Made by a program: the position numbers and the translations under genes | Part shown: positions 24,701-37,765 of the stretch, in pieces | Numbering within the stretch: position 1 is the first letter of the stretch | Layout of the letters: every line of letters starts with the position of its first letter | Notes under the pieces: generated by a model | Told to the model about the DNA's origin: nothing | The model's input: only the letters and a program-made list of their open reading frames with translations | Database searches by the model: none | Assembly: GCA_022605955.1 (NCBI GenBank) | Contig: JAKCOZ010000328.1 | Location: 186,001-250,000 of the forward strand | From: Rallus limicola | Lineage: Eukaryota; Chordata; Aves; Gruiformes; Rallidae | Direction of reading: 5' to 3' | Length of the DNA stretch: 64,000 nucleotides

Positions 24701-27700
24701 CTTTTCTCGGCCCTAGCAGACTGCAGTTCAAAACATGCTAAACGTCCAGCAATAACTCCCAAAGTAAAGAAGCTAGGACTGAAAGGCATAGCTTGTCTGA
24801 AACCTCCTAACAGGACACACAAGCAGACCCTGTCACTTTGGCTCTCAGCCTTTTCCTTTGCCTGGAAAGAGGGAACATGCCTGGAACCTCCTACGGTGCT
24901 TTTCTCGGCCCTAGCAGACTGCAGTTCAAAACATGCTAAACGTCCAGCAATAACTCCCAAAGTAAAGAAGCTAGGACTGAAAGGCATAGCTTGTCTGAAA
25001 CCTCCTAACAGGACACACAAGCAGACCCTGTCACTTTGGCTCTCAGCCTTTTCCTTTGCCTGGAAAGAAGGAACATACCTGCTACCTCCTACAGTGCTTT
25101 TCTCGGCCCTAGCAGACTGCAGTTCAAAACATGCTAAACGTCCAGCAATAACTCCCAAAGTAAAGAAGCTAGGCATGAAAGGCATAGCTTGTCTGAAACC
25201 TCCTAACAGGACACACAAGCAGACCCTGTCACTTTGGCTCTCAGCCTTTTCCTTTGCCTGGAAAGAGGGAACATGCCTGGAACCTCCTACGGTGCTTTTC
25301 TCGGCCCTAGCAGACTGCAGTTCAAAACATGCTAAACGTCCAGCAATAACTCCCAAAGTAAAGAAGCTAGGCATGAAAGGCATAGCTTGTCTGAAACCTC
25401 CTAACAGGACACACAAGCAGACCCTGTCACTTTGGCTCTCAGCCTTTTCCTTTGCCTGGAAAGAAGGAACATACCTGCTACCTCCTACAGTGCTTTTCTC
25501 GGCCCTAGCAGACTGCAGTTCAAAACATGCTAAACGTCCAGCAATAACTCCCAAAGTAAAGAAGCTAGGCATGAAAGGCATAGCTTGTCTGAAACCTCCT
25601 AACAGGACACACAAGCAGACCCTGTCACTTTGGCTCTCAGCCTTTTCCTTTGCCTGGAAAGAGGGAACATGCCTGGAACCTCCTACGGTGCTTTTCTCGG
25701 CCCTAGCAGACTGCAGTTCAAAACATGCTAAACGTCCAGCAATAACTCCCAAAGTAAAGAAGCTAGGACTGAAAGGCATAGCTTGTCTGAAACCTCCTAA
25801 CAGGACACACAAGCAGACCCTGTCACTTTGGCTCTCAGCCTTTTCCTTTGCCTGGAAAGAGGGAACATGCCTGGAACCTCCTACGGTGCTTTTCTCGGCC
25901 CTAGCAGACTGCAGTTCAAAACATGCTAAACGTCCAGCAATAACTCCCAAAGTAAAGAAGCTAGGACTGAAAGGCATAGCTTGTCTGAAACCTCCTAACA
26001 GGACACACAAGCAGACCCTGTCACTTTGGCTCTCAGCCTTTTCCTTTGCCTGGAAAGAAGGAACATACCTGCTACCTCCTACAGTGCTTTTCTCGGCCCT
26101 AGCTGACTGCAGTTCAAAACATGCTAAACGTCCAGCAATAACTCCCAAAGTAAAGAAGCTAGGACTGAAAGGCATAGCTTGTCTGAAACCTCCTAACAGG
26201 ACACACAAGCAGACCCTGTCACTTTGGCTCTCAGCCTTTTCCTTTGCATGGAAAGAGGGAACATGCCTGGAACCTCCTACGGTGCTTTTCTCGGCCCTAG
26301 CAGACTGCAGTTCAAAACATGCTAAACGTCCAGCAATAACTCCCAAAGTAAAGAAGCTAGGACTGAAAGGCATAGCTTGTCTGAAACCTCCTAACAGGAC
26401 ACACAAGCAGACCCTGTCACTTTGGCTCTCAGCCTTTTCCTTTGCCTGGAAAGAGGGAACATGCCTGGAACATCCTACGGTGCTTTTCTCGGCCCTAGCA
26501 GACTGCAGTTCAAAACATGCTAAACGTCCAGCAATAACTCCCAAAGTAAAGAAGCTAGGCATGAAAGGCATAGCTTGTCTGAAACCTCCTAACAGGACAC
26601 ACAAGCAGACCCTGTCACTTTGGCTCTCAGCCTTTTCCTTTGCCTGGAAAGAAGGAACATACCTGCTACCTCCTACAGTGCTTTTCTCGGCCCTAGCAGA
26701 CTGCAGTTCAAAACATGCTAAACGTCCAGCAATAACTCCCAAAGTAAAGAAGCTAGGACTGAAAGGCATAGCTTGTCTGAAACCTCCTAACAGGACACAC
26801 AAGCAGACCCTGTCACTTTGGCTCTCAGCCTTTTCCTTTGCCTGGAAAGAGGGAACATGCCTGGAAGCTCCTACGGTGCTTTTCTCGGCCCTAGCAGACT
26901 GCAGTTCAAAACATGCTAAACGTCCAGCAATAACTCCCAAAGTAAAGAAGCTAGGACTGAAAGGCATAGCTTGTCTGAAACCTCCTAACAGGACACACAA
27001 GCAGACCCTGTCACTTTGGCTCTCAGCCTTTTCCTTTGCCTGGAAAGAAGGAACATACCTGCTACCTCCTACAGTGCTTTTCTCGGCCCTAGCAGACTGC
27101 AGTTCAAAACTTGCTAAACGTCCAGCAATAACTCCCAAAGTAAAGAAGCTAGGACGAAAAGGCATAGCTTGTCTGAAACCTCCTAACAGGACACACAAGC
27201 AGACCCTGTCATTTTGGCTCTCAGCCTTTTCCTTTGCCTGGAAAGAAGGAACATACCTGCTACCTCCTACAGTGCTTTTCTCGGCCCTAGCAGACTGCAG
27301 TTCAAAACATGCTAAACGTCCAGCAATAACTCCCAAAGTAAAGAAGCTAGGCATGAAAGGCATAGCTTGTCTGAAACCTCCTAACAGGACACACAAGCAG
27401 ACCCTGTCACTTTGGCTCTCAGCCTTTTCCTTTGCCTGGAAAGAGGGAACATGCCTGGAAGCTCCTACGGTGCTTTTCTCGGCCCTAGCAGACTGCAGTT
27501 CAAAACATGCTAAACGTCCAGCAATAACTCCCAAAGTAAAGAAGCTAGGCATGAAAGGCATAGCTTGTCTGAAACCTCCTAACAGGACACACAAGCAGAC
27601 CCTGTCACTTTGGCTCTCAGCCTTTTCCTTTGCCTGGAAAGAGGGAACATGCCTGGAAGCTCCTACGGTGCTTTTCTCGGCCCTAGCAGACTGCAGTTCA

Positions 27701-30439
27701 AAACATGCTAAACGTCCAGCAATAACTCCCAAAGTAAAGAAGCTAGGCATGAAAGGCATAGCTTGTCTGAAACCTCCTAACAGGACACACAAGCAGACCC
27801 TGTCACTTTGGCTCTCAGCCTTTTCCTTTGCCTGGAAAGAAGGAACATACCTGCTACCTCCTACAGTGCTTTTCTCGGCCCTAGCAGACTGCAGTTCAAA
27901 ACATGCTAAACGTCCAGCAATAACTCCCAAAGTAAAGAAGCTAGGACTGAAAGGCATAGCTTGTCTGAAACCTCCTAACAGGACACACAAGCAGACCCTG
28001 TCACTTTGGCTCTCAGCCTTTTCCTTTGCCTGGAAAGAAGGAACATACCTGCTACCTCCTACAGTGCTTTTCTCGGCCCTAGCAGACTGCAGTTCAAAAC
28101 ATGCTAAACGTCCAGCAATAACTCCCAAAGTAAAGAAGCTAGGACTGAAAGGCATAGCTTGTCTGAAACCTCCTAACAGGACACACAAGCAGACCCTGTC
28201 ACTTTGGCTCTCAGCCTTTTCCTTTGCCTGGAAAGAGGGAACATGCCTGGAAGCTCCTACGGTGCTTTTCTCGGCCCTAGCAGACTGCAGTTCAAAACAT
28301 GCTAAACGTCCAGCAATAACTCCCAAAGTAAAGATGCTAGGCATGAAAGGCATAGCTTGTCTGAAACCTCCTAACAGGACACACAAGCAGACCCTGTCAC
28401 TTTGGCTCTCAGCCTTTTCCTTTGCCTGGAAAGAGGGAACATGCCTGGAACCTCCTACGGTGCTTTTCTCGGCCCTAGCAGACTGCAGTTCAAAACATGC
28501 TAAACGTCCAGCAATAACTCCCAAAGTAAAGAAGCTAGGACTGAAAGGCATAGCTTGTCTGAAACCTCCTAACAGGACACACAAGCAGACCCTGTCACTT
28601 TGGCTCTCAGCCTTTTCCTTTGCCTGGAAAGAAGGAACATACCTGCTACCTCCTACAGTGCTTTTCTCGGCCCTAGCAGACTGCAGTTCAAAACATGCTA
28701 AACGTCCAGCAATAACTCCCAAAGTAAAGAAGCTAGGACTGAAAGGCATAGGTTGTCTGAAACCTCCTAACAGGACACACAAGCAGACCCTGTCACTTTG
28801 GCTCTCAGCCTTTTCCTTTGCCTGGAAAGAGGGAACATGCCTGGAAGCTCCTACGGTGCTTTTCTCGGCCCTAGCTGACTGCAGTTCAAAACATGCTAAA
28901 CGTCCAGCAATAACTCCCAAAGTAAAGAAGCTAGGCATGAAAGGCATAGCTTGTCTGAAACCTCCTAACAGGACACACAAGCAGACCCTGTCACTTTGGC
29001 TCTCAGCCTTTTCCTTTGCCTGGAAAGAAGGAACATACCTGCTACCTCCTACAGTGCTTTTCTCGGCCCTAGCAGACTGCAGTTCAAAACATGCTAAACG
29101 TCCAGCAATAACTCCCAAAGTAAAGAAGCTAGGACTGAAAGGCATAGCTTGTCTGAAACCTCCTAACAGGACACACAAGCAGACCCTGTCACTTTGGCTC
29201 TCAGCCTTTTCCTTTGCCTGGAAAGAAGGAACATACCTGCTACCTCCTACAGTGCTTTTCTCGGCCCTAGCAGACTGCAGTTCAAAACATGCTAAACGTC
29301 CAGCAATAACTCCCAAAGTAAAGAAGCTAGGCATGAAAGGCATAGCTTGTCTGAAACCTCCTAACAGGACACACAAGCAGACCCTGTCACTTTGGCTCTC
29401 AGCCTTTTCCTTTGCCTGGAAAGAAGGAACATACCTGCTACCTCCTACAGTGCTTTTCTCGGCCCTAGCAGACTGCAGTTCAAAACATGCTAAACGTCCA
29501 GCAATAACTCCCAAAGTAAAGAAGCTAGGACTGAAAGGCATAGCTTGTCTGAAACCTCCTAACAGGACACACAAGCAGACCCTGTCACTTTGGCTCTCAG
29601 CCTTTTCCTTTGCCTGGAAAGAGGGAACATGCCTGGAACCTCCTACGGTGCTTTTCTCGGCCCTAGCAGACTGCAGTTCAAAACATGCTAAACGTCCAGC
29701 AATAACTCCCAAAGTAAAGAAGCTAGGACTGAAAGGCATAGCTTGTCTGAAACCTCCTAACAGGACACACAAGCAGACCCTGTCACTTTGGCTCTCAGCC
29801 TTTTCCTTTGCCTGGAAAGAAGGAACATACCTGCAACCTCCTACAGTGCTTTTCTCGGCCCTAGCAGACTGCAGTTCAAAACATGCTAAACGTCCAGCAA
29901 TAACTCCCAAAGTAAAGAAGCTAGGCATGAAAGGCATAGCTTGTCTGAAACCTCCTAACAGGACACACAAGCAGACCCTGTCACTTTGGCTCTCAGCCTT
30001 TTCCTTTGCCTGGAAAGAGGGAACATGCCTGGAACCTCCTACGGTGCTTTTCTCGGCCCTAGCAGACTGCAGTTCAAAACATGCTAAACGTCCAGCAATA
30101 ACTCCCAAAGTAAAGAAGCTAGGCATGAAAGGCATAGCTTGTCTGAAACCTCCTAACAGGACACACAAGCAGACCCTGTCACTTTGGCTCTCAGCCTTTT
30201 CCTTTGCCTGGAAAGAAGGAACATACCTGCTACCTCCTACAGTGCTTTTCTCGGCCCTAGCAGACTGCAGTTCAAAACATGCTAAACGTCCAGCAATAAC
30301 TCCCAAAGTAAAGAAGCTAGGCATGAAAGGCATAGCTTGTCTGAAACCTCCTAACAGGACACACAAGCAGACCCTGTCACTTTGGCTCTCAGCCTTTTAC
30401 TTTGCATGGAAAGAGGGAACATGCCTGGAACCTCCTACG
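21728..30439 (+). repeat. Mosaic region rich in the A174/A182/A198 ending, free of A158
   Basis: Forty-four units with many copies of the linked ending haplotype (AAGAAGGAACATACCTGCTACC...ACAG) interspersed with the common endings. No unit has A158 between 15,159 and 30,398 and T38 is absent from 17.3 to 27.1 kb, although both are frequent elsewhere. Single-copy curiosities include CCACC in the ending near 22,509, GGAAACGC near 23,593 and CATCC near 26,471. I could not assign a clean block period here by eye. Confidence 0.75.
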
Positions 30440-30637
30440 GTGCTTTTCTCGGCCCTAGCAGACTGCAGTTCAAAACATGCTAAACGTCCAGCAATAACTC
30501 CCAAAGTAAAGAAGCTAGGACGGAAAGGCATAGCTTGTCTGAAACCTCCTAACAGGACACACAAGCAGACCCTGTCACTTTGGCTCTCAGCCTTTTCCTT
30601 TGCCTGGAAAGAGGGAACATGCCTGGAACCTCCTACG

Positions 30638-32221
30638 GTGCTTTTCTCGGCCCTAGCAGACTGCAGTTCAAAACATGCTAAACGTCCAGCAATAACTCCC
30701 AAAGTAAAGAAGCTAGGACTGAAAGGCATAGCTTGTCTGAAACCTCCTAACAGGACACACAAGCAGACCCTGTCACTTTGGCTCTCAGCCTTTTCCTTTG
30801 CCTGGAAAGAGGGAACATGCCTGGAAGCTCCTACGGTGCTTTTCTCGGCCCTAGCAGACTGCAGTTCAAAACATGCTAAACGTCCAGCAATAACTCCCAA
30901 AGTAAAGAAGCTAGGCATGAAAGGCATAGCTTGTCTGAAACCTCCTAACAGGACACACAAGCAGACCCTGTCACTTTGGCTCTCAGCCTTTTCCTTTGCC
31001 TGGAAAGAGGGAACATGCCTGGAAGCTCCTACAGTGCTTTTCTCGGCCCTAGCAGACTGCAGTTCAAAACATGCTAAACGTCCAGCAATAACTCCCAAAG
31101 TAAAGAAGCTAGGCATGAAAGGCATAGCTTGTCTGAAACCTCCTAACAGGACACACAAGCAGACCCTGTCACTTTGGCTCTCAGCCTTTTCCTTTGCCTG
31201 GAAAGAGGGAACATGCCTGGAAGCTCCTACGGTGCTTTTCTCGGCCCTAGCAGACTGCAGTTCAAAACATGCTAAACGTCCAGCAATAACTCCCAAAGTA
31301 AAGAAGCTAGGACTGAAAGGCATAGCTTGTCTGAAACCTCCTAACAGGACACACAAGCAGACCCTGTCACTTTGGCTCTCAGCCTTTTCCTTTGCCTGGA
31401 AAGAGGGAACATGCCTGGAACCTCCTACGGTGCTTTTCTCGGCCCTAGCTGACTGCAGTTCAAAACATGCTAAACGTCCAGCAATAACTCCCAAAGTAAA
31501 GAAGCTAGGCATGAAAGGCATAGCTTGTCTGAAACCTCCTAACAGGACACACAAGCAGACCCTGTCACTTTGGCTCTCAGCCTTTTCCTTTGCCTGGAAA
31601 GAGGGAACATGCCTGGAACCTCCTACGGTGCTTTTCTCGGCCCTAGCAGACTGCAGTTCAAAACTTGCTAAACGTCCAGCAATAACTCCCAAAGTAAAGA
31701 AGCTAGGACTGAAAGGCATAGCTTGTCTGAAACCTCCTAACAGGACACACAAGCAGACCCTGTCACTTTGGCTCTCAGCCTTTTCCTTTGCCTGGAAAGA
31801 GGGAACATGCCTGGAACCTCCTACGGTGCTTTTCTCGGCCCTAGCAGACTGCAGTTCAAAACATGCTAAACGTCCAGCAATAACTCCCAAAGTAAAGAAG
31901 CTAGGACTGAAAGGCATAGCTTGTCTGAAACCTCCTAACAGGACACACAAGCAGACCCTGTCACTTTGGCTCTCAGCCTTTTCCTTTGCCTGGAAAGAGG
32001 GAACATGCCTGGAAGCTCCTACGGTGCTTTTCTCGGCCCTAGCAGACTGCAGTTCAAAACATGCTAAACGTCCAGCAATAACTCCCAAAGTAAAGATGCT
32101 AGGCATGAAAGGCATAGCTTGTCTGAAACCTCCTAACAGGACACACAAGCAGACCCTGTCACTTTGGCTCTCAGCCTTTTCCTTTGCCTGGAAAGAGGGA
32201 ACATGCCTGGAACCTCCTACG
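30638..32221 (+). repeat. Eight-unit run repeated 54 units away at 41,330-42,912
   Basis: The ordered units are: common GGACTG with G190; GGCATG with G190 and A198; GGCATG with G190; GGACTG; T21; T38; GGACTG with G190; T74. The same order starts at 41,330. The unusual combination G190 with A198 is at 31,031 and 41,723, exactly 10,692 bases (54 units) apart. The distant copy has gained private changes (CTCAGCCC, GCTAAGACTG, GGCACAGC and a one-base deletion). Related shorter runs from the T21 unit onwards occur at 33.6 kb and 44.9 kb. Confidence 0.82.
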
Positions 32222-35200
32222 GTGCTTTTCTCGGCCCTAGCAGACTGCAGTTCAAAACATGCTAAACGTCCAGCAATAACTCCCAAAGTAAAGAAGCTAG
32301 GACTGAAAGGCATAGCTTGTCTGAAACCTCCTAACAGGACACACAAGCAGACCCTGTCACTTTGGCTCTCAGCCTTTTCCTTTGCCTGGAAAGAAGGAAC
32401 ATACCTGCTACCTCCTACAGTGCTTTTCTCGGCCCTAGCAGACTGCAGTTCAAAACATGCTAAACGTCCAGCAATAACTCCCAAAGTAAAGAAGCTAGGA
32501 CTGAAAGGCATAGCTTGTCTGAAACCTCCTAACAGGACACACAAGCAGACCCTGTCACTTTGGCTCTCAGCCTTTTCCTTTGCCTGGAAAGAGGGAACAT
32601 GCCTGGAACCTCCTACGGTGCTTTTCTCGGCCCTAGCAGACTGCAGTTCAAAACATGCTAAACGTCCAGCAATAACTCCCAAAGTAAAGAAGCTAGGCAT
32701 GAAAGGCATAGCTTGTCTGAAACCTCCTAACAGGACACACAAGCAGACCCTGTCACTTTGGCTCTCAGCCTTTTCCTTTGCCTGGAAAGAGGGAACATGC
32801 CTGGAACCTCCTACGGTGCTTTTCTCGGCCCTAGCAGACTGCAGTTCAAAACATGCTAAACGTCCAGCAATAACTCCCAAAGTAAAGAAGCTAGGCATGA
32901 AAGGCATAGCTTGTCTGAAACCTCCTAACAGGACACACAAGCAGACCCTGTCACTTTGGCTCTCAGCCTTTTCCTTTGCCTGGAAAGAGGGAACATGCCT
33001 GGAACCTCCTACGGTGCTTTTCTCGGCCCTAGCAGACTGCAGTTCAAAACATGCTAAACGTCCAGCAATAACTCCCAAAGTAAAGAAGCTAGGACTGAAA
33101 GGCATAGCTTGTCTGAAACCTCCTAACAGGACACACAAGCAGACCCTGTCACTTTGGCTCTCAGCCTTTTCCTTTGCCTGGAAAGAGGGAACATGCCTGG
33201 AACCTCCTACGGTGCTTTTCTCGGCCCTAGCAGACTGCAGTTCAAAACATGCTAAACGTCCAGCAATAACTCCCAAAGTAAAGAAGCTAGGACTGAAAGG
33301 CATAGCTTGTCTGAAACCTCCTAACAGGACACACAAGAAGACCCTGTCACTTTGGCTCTCAGCCTTTTCCTTTGCCTGGAAAGAAGAAACATACCTGCTA
33401 CCTCCTACAGTGCTTTTCTCGGCCCTAGCAGACTGCAGTTCAAAACATGCTAAACGTCCAGCAATAACTCCCAAAGTAAAGAAGCTAGGCATGAAAGGCA
33501 TAGCTTGTCTGAAACCTCCTAACAGGACACACAAGCAGACCCTGTCACTTTGGCTCTCAGCCTTTTCCTTTGCATGGAAAGAGGGAACATGCCTGGAACT
33601 TCCTACGGTGCTTTTCTCGGCCCTAGCTGACTGCAGTTCAAAACATGCTAAACGTCCAGCAATAACTCCCAAAGTAAAGAAGCTAGGCATGAAAGGCATA
33701 GCTTGTCTGAAACCTCCTAACAGGACACACAAGCAGACCCTGTCACTTTGGCTCTCAGCCTTTTCCTTTGCCTGGAAAGAGGGAACATGCCTGGAACCTC
33801 CTACGGTGCTTTTCTCGGCCCTAGCAGACTGCAGTTCAAAACTTGCTAAACGTCCAGCAATAACTCCCAAAGTAAAGAAGCTAGGACTGAAAGGCATAGC
33901 TTGTCTGAAACCTCCTAACAGGACACACAAGCAGACCCTGTCACTTTGGCTCTCAGCCTTTTCCTTTGCCTGGAAAGAGGGAACATGCCTGGAACCTCCT
34001 ACGGTGCTTTTCTCGGCCCTAGCAGACTGCAGTTCAAAACATGCTAAACGTCCAGCAATAACTCCCAAAGTAAAGAAGCTAGGACTGAAAGGCATAGCTT
34101 GTCTGAAACCTCCTAACAGGACACACAAGCAGACCCTGTCACTTTGGCTCTCAGCCTTTTCCTTTGCCTGGAAAGAGGGAACATGCCTGGAAGCTCCTAC
34201 GGTGCTTTTCTCGGCCCTAGCAGACTGCAGTTCAAAACATGCTAAACGTCCAGCAATAACTCCCAAAGTAAAGATGCTAGGCATGAAAGGCATAGCTTGT
34301 CTGAAACCTCCTAACAGGACACACAAGCAGACCCTGTCACTTTGGCTCTCAGCCTTTTCCTTTGCATGGAAAGAGGGAACATGCCTGGAACCTCCTACGG
34401 TGCTTTTTTCGGCCCTAGCAGACTGCAGTTCAAAACATGCTAAACGTCCAGCAATAACTCCCAAAGTAAAGAAGCTAGGACTGAAAGGCATAGCTTGTCT
34501 GAAACCTCCTAACAGGACACACAAGCAGACCCTGTCACTTTGGCTCTCAGCCTTTTCCTTTGCCTGGAAAGAGGGAACATGCCTGGAAGCTCCTACGGTG
34601 CTTTTCTCGGCCCTAGCAGACTGCAGTTCAAAACATGCTAAACGTCCAGCAATAACTCCCAAAGTAAAGAAGCTAGGACTGAAAGGCATAGCTTGTCTGA
34701 AACCTCCTAACAGGACACACAAGCAGACCCTGTCACTTTGGCTCTCAGCCTTTTCCTTTGCCTGGAACGAAGGAACATACCTGCTACCTCCTACAGTGCT
34801 TTTCTCGGCCCTAGCAGACTGCAGTTCAAAACATGCTAAACGTCCAGCAATAACTCCCAAAGTAAAGAAGCTAGGACTGAAAGGCATAGCTTGTCTGAAA
34901 CCTCCTAACAGGACACACAAGCAGACCCTGTCACTTTGGCTCTCAGCCTTTTCCTTTGCCTGGAAAGAAGGAACATACCTGCTACCTCCTACAGTGCTTT
35001 TCTCGGCCCTAGCAGACTGCAGTTCAAAACATGCTAAACGTCCAGCAATAACTCCCAAAGTAAAGAAGCTAGGACTGAAAGGCATAGCTTGTCTGAAACC
35101 TCCTAACAGGACACACAAGCAGACCCTGTCACTTTGGCTCTCAGCCTTTTCCTTTGCCTGGAAAGAGGGAACATGCCTGGAACCTCCTACGGTGCTTTTC

Positions 35201-36973
35201 TCGGCCCTAGCAGACTGCAGTTCAAAACTTGCTAAACGTCCAGCAATAACTCCCAAAGTAAAGAAGCTAGGACTGAAAGGCATAGCTTGTCTGAAACCTC
35301 CTAACAGGACACACAAGCAGACCCTGTCACTTTGGCTCTCAGCCTTTTCCTTTGCCTGGAAAGAGGGAACATGCCTGGAACCTCCTACGGTGCTTTTCTC
35401 GGCCCTAGCAGACTGCAGTTCAAAACATGCTAAACGTCCAGCAATAACTCCCAAAGTAAAGATGCTAGGCATGAAAGGCATAGCTTGTCTGAAACCTCCT
35501 AACAGGACACACAAGCAGACCCTGTCACTTTGGCTCTCAGCCTTTTCCTTTGCATGGAAAGAGGGAACATGCCTGGAAGCTCCTACGGTGCTTTTCTCGG
35601 CCCTAGCAGACTGCAGTTCAAAACATGCTAAACGTCCAGCAATAACTCCCAAAGTAAAGATGCTAGGCATGAAAGGCATAGCTTGTCTGAAACCTCCTAA
35701 CAGGACACACAAGCAGACCCTGTCACTTTGGCTCTCAGCCTTTTCCTTTGCATGGAAAGAGGGAACATGCCTGGAAGCTCCTACGGTGCTTTTCTCGGCC
35801 CTAGCAGACTGCAGTTCAAAACATGCTAAACGTCCAGCAATAACTCCCAAAGTAAAGAAGCTAGGCATGAAAGGCATAGCTTGTCTGAAACCTCCTAACA
35901 GGACACACAAGCAGACCCTGTCACTTTGGCTCTCAGCCTTTTCCTTTGCCTGGAAAGAGGGAACATGCCTGGAAGCTCCTACGGTGCTTTTCTCGGCCCT
36001 AGCAGACTGCAGTTCAAAACATGCTAAACGTCCAGCAATAACTCCCAAAGTAAAGAAGCTAGGCATGAAAGGCATAGCTTGTCTGAAACCTCCTAACAGG
36101 ACACACAAGCAGACCCTGTCACTTTGGCTCTCAGCCTTTTCCTTTGCCTGGAAAGAAGGAACATACCTGCTACCTCCTACAGTGCTTTTCTCAGCCCTAG
36201 CAGACTGCAGTTCAAAACATGCTAAACGTCCAGCAATAACTCCCAAAGTAAAGAAGCTAGGCATGAAAGGCATAGCTTGTCTGAAACCTCATAACAGGAC
36301 ACACAAGCAGACCCTGTCACTTTGGCTCTCAGCCTTTTCCTTTGCCTGGAAAGAAGGAACATACCTGCTACCTCCTACAGTGCTTTTCTCGGCCCTAGCA
36401 GACTGCAGTTCAAAACTTGCTAAACGTCCAGCAATAACTCCCAAAGTAAAGAAGCTAGGACTGAAAGGCATAGCTTGTCTGAAACCTCCTAACAGGACAC
36501 ACAAGCAGACCCTGTCACTTTGGCTCTCAGCCTTTTCCTTTGCCTGGAAAGAGGGAACATGCCTGGAACCTCCTACGGTGCTTTTCTCGGCCCTAGCAGA
36601 CTGCAGTTCAAAACATGCTAAACGTCCAGCAATAACTCCCAAAGTAAAGATGCTAGGCATGAAAGGCATAGCTTGTCTGAAACCTCCTAACAGGACACAC
36701 AAGCAGACCCTGTCACTTTGGCTCTCAGCCTTTTCCTTTGCATGGAAAGAGGGAACATGCCTGGAACCTCCTACGGTGCTTTTTTCGGCCCTAGCAGACT
36801 GCAGTTCAAAACATGCTAAACGTCCAGCAATAACTCCCAAAGTAAAGAAGCTAGGACTGAAAGGCATAGCTTGTCTGAAACCTCCTAACAGGACACACAA
36901 GCAGACCCTGTCACTTTGGCTCTCAGCCTTTTCCTTTGCCTGGAAAGAGGGAACATGCCTGGAAGCTCCTACG

Positions 36974-37765
36974 GTGCTTTTCTCGGCCCTAGCAGACTGC
37001 AGTTCAAAACATGCTAAACGTCCAGCAATAACTCCCAAAGTAAAGAAGCTAGGACTGAAAGGCATAGCTTGTCTGAAACCTCCTAACAGGACACACAAGC
37101 AGACCCTGTCACTTTGGCTCTCAGCCTTTTCCTTTGCCTGGAACGAAGGAACATACCTGCTACCTCCTACAGTGCTTTTCTCGGCCCTAGCAGACTGCAG
37201 TTCAAAACATGCTAAGTGTCCAGCAATAACTCCCAAAGTAAAGAAGCTAGGACTGAAAGGCATAGCTTGTCTGAAACCTCCTAACAGGACACACAAGCAG
37301 ACCCTGTCACTTTGGCTCTCAGCCTTTTCCTTTGCCTGGAAAGAAGGAACATACCTGCTACCTCCTACAGTGCTTTTCTCGGCCCTAGCAGACTGCAGTT
37401 CAAAACATGCTAAACGTCCAGCAATAACTCCCAAAGTAAAGAAGCTAGGACTGAAAGGCATAGCTTGTCTGAAACCTCCTAACAGGACACACAAGCAGAC
37501 CCTGTCACTTTGGCTCTCAGCCTTTTCCTTTGCCTGGAACGAAGGAACATACCTGCTACCTCCAACAGTGCTTTTCTCCGCCCTAGCAGACTGCAGTTCA
37601 AAACATGCTAAGTGTCCAGCAATAACTCCCAAAGTAAAGAAGCTAGGACTGAAAGGCATAGCTTGTCTGAAACCTCCTAACAGGACACACAAGCAGACCC
37701 TGTCACTTTGGCTCTCAGCCTTTTCCTTTGCCTGGAAAGAAGGAACATACCTGCTACCTCCTACA
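36974..37765 (+). repeat. Two-unit block, two adjacent copies (2 x 396 bp)
   Basis: Each copy is a unit with C171 (TGGAACGAAGG) followed by a unit with G45/T46 (CTAAGTGTCC). C171 is at 37,144 and 37,540, exactly 396 apart. An earlier C171 unit at 34,768 lacks the G45/T46 follower, so the pair probably arose after that copy. The boundary of the second copy also carries two private changes, CTCCAACAG and CTCCGCCC (about 37,561-37,580). Confidence 0.9.

Noticed and set aside
15151..30366. Minus-strand 5,071-codon open frame as a gene
   Set aside because: Its ends coincide with A158 stop alleles, and its content is the antiparallel reading of the same unit.
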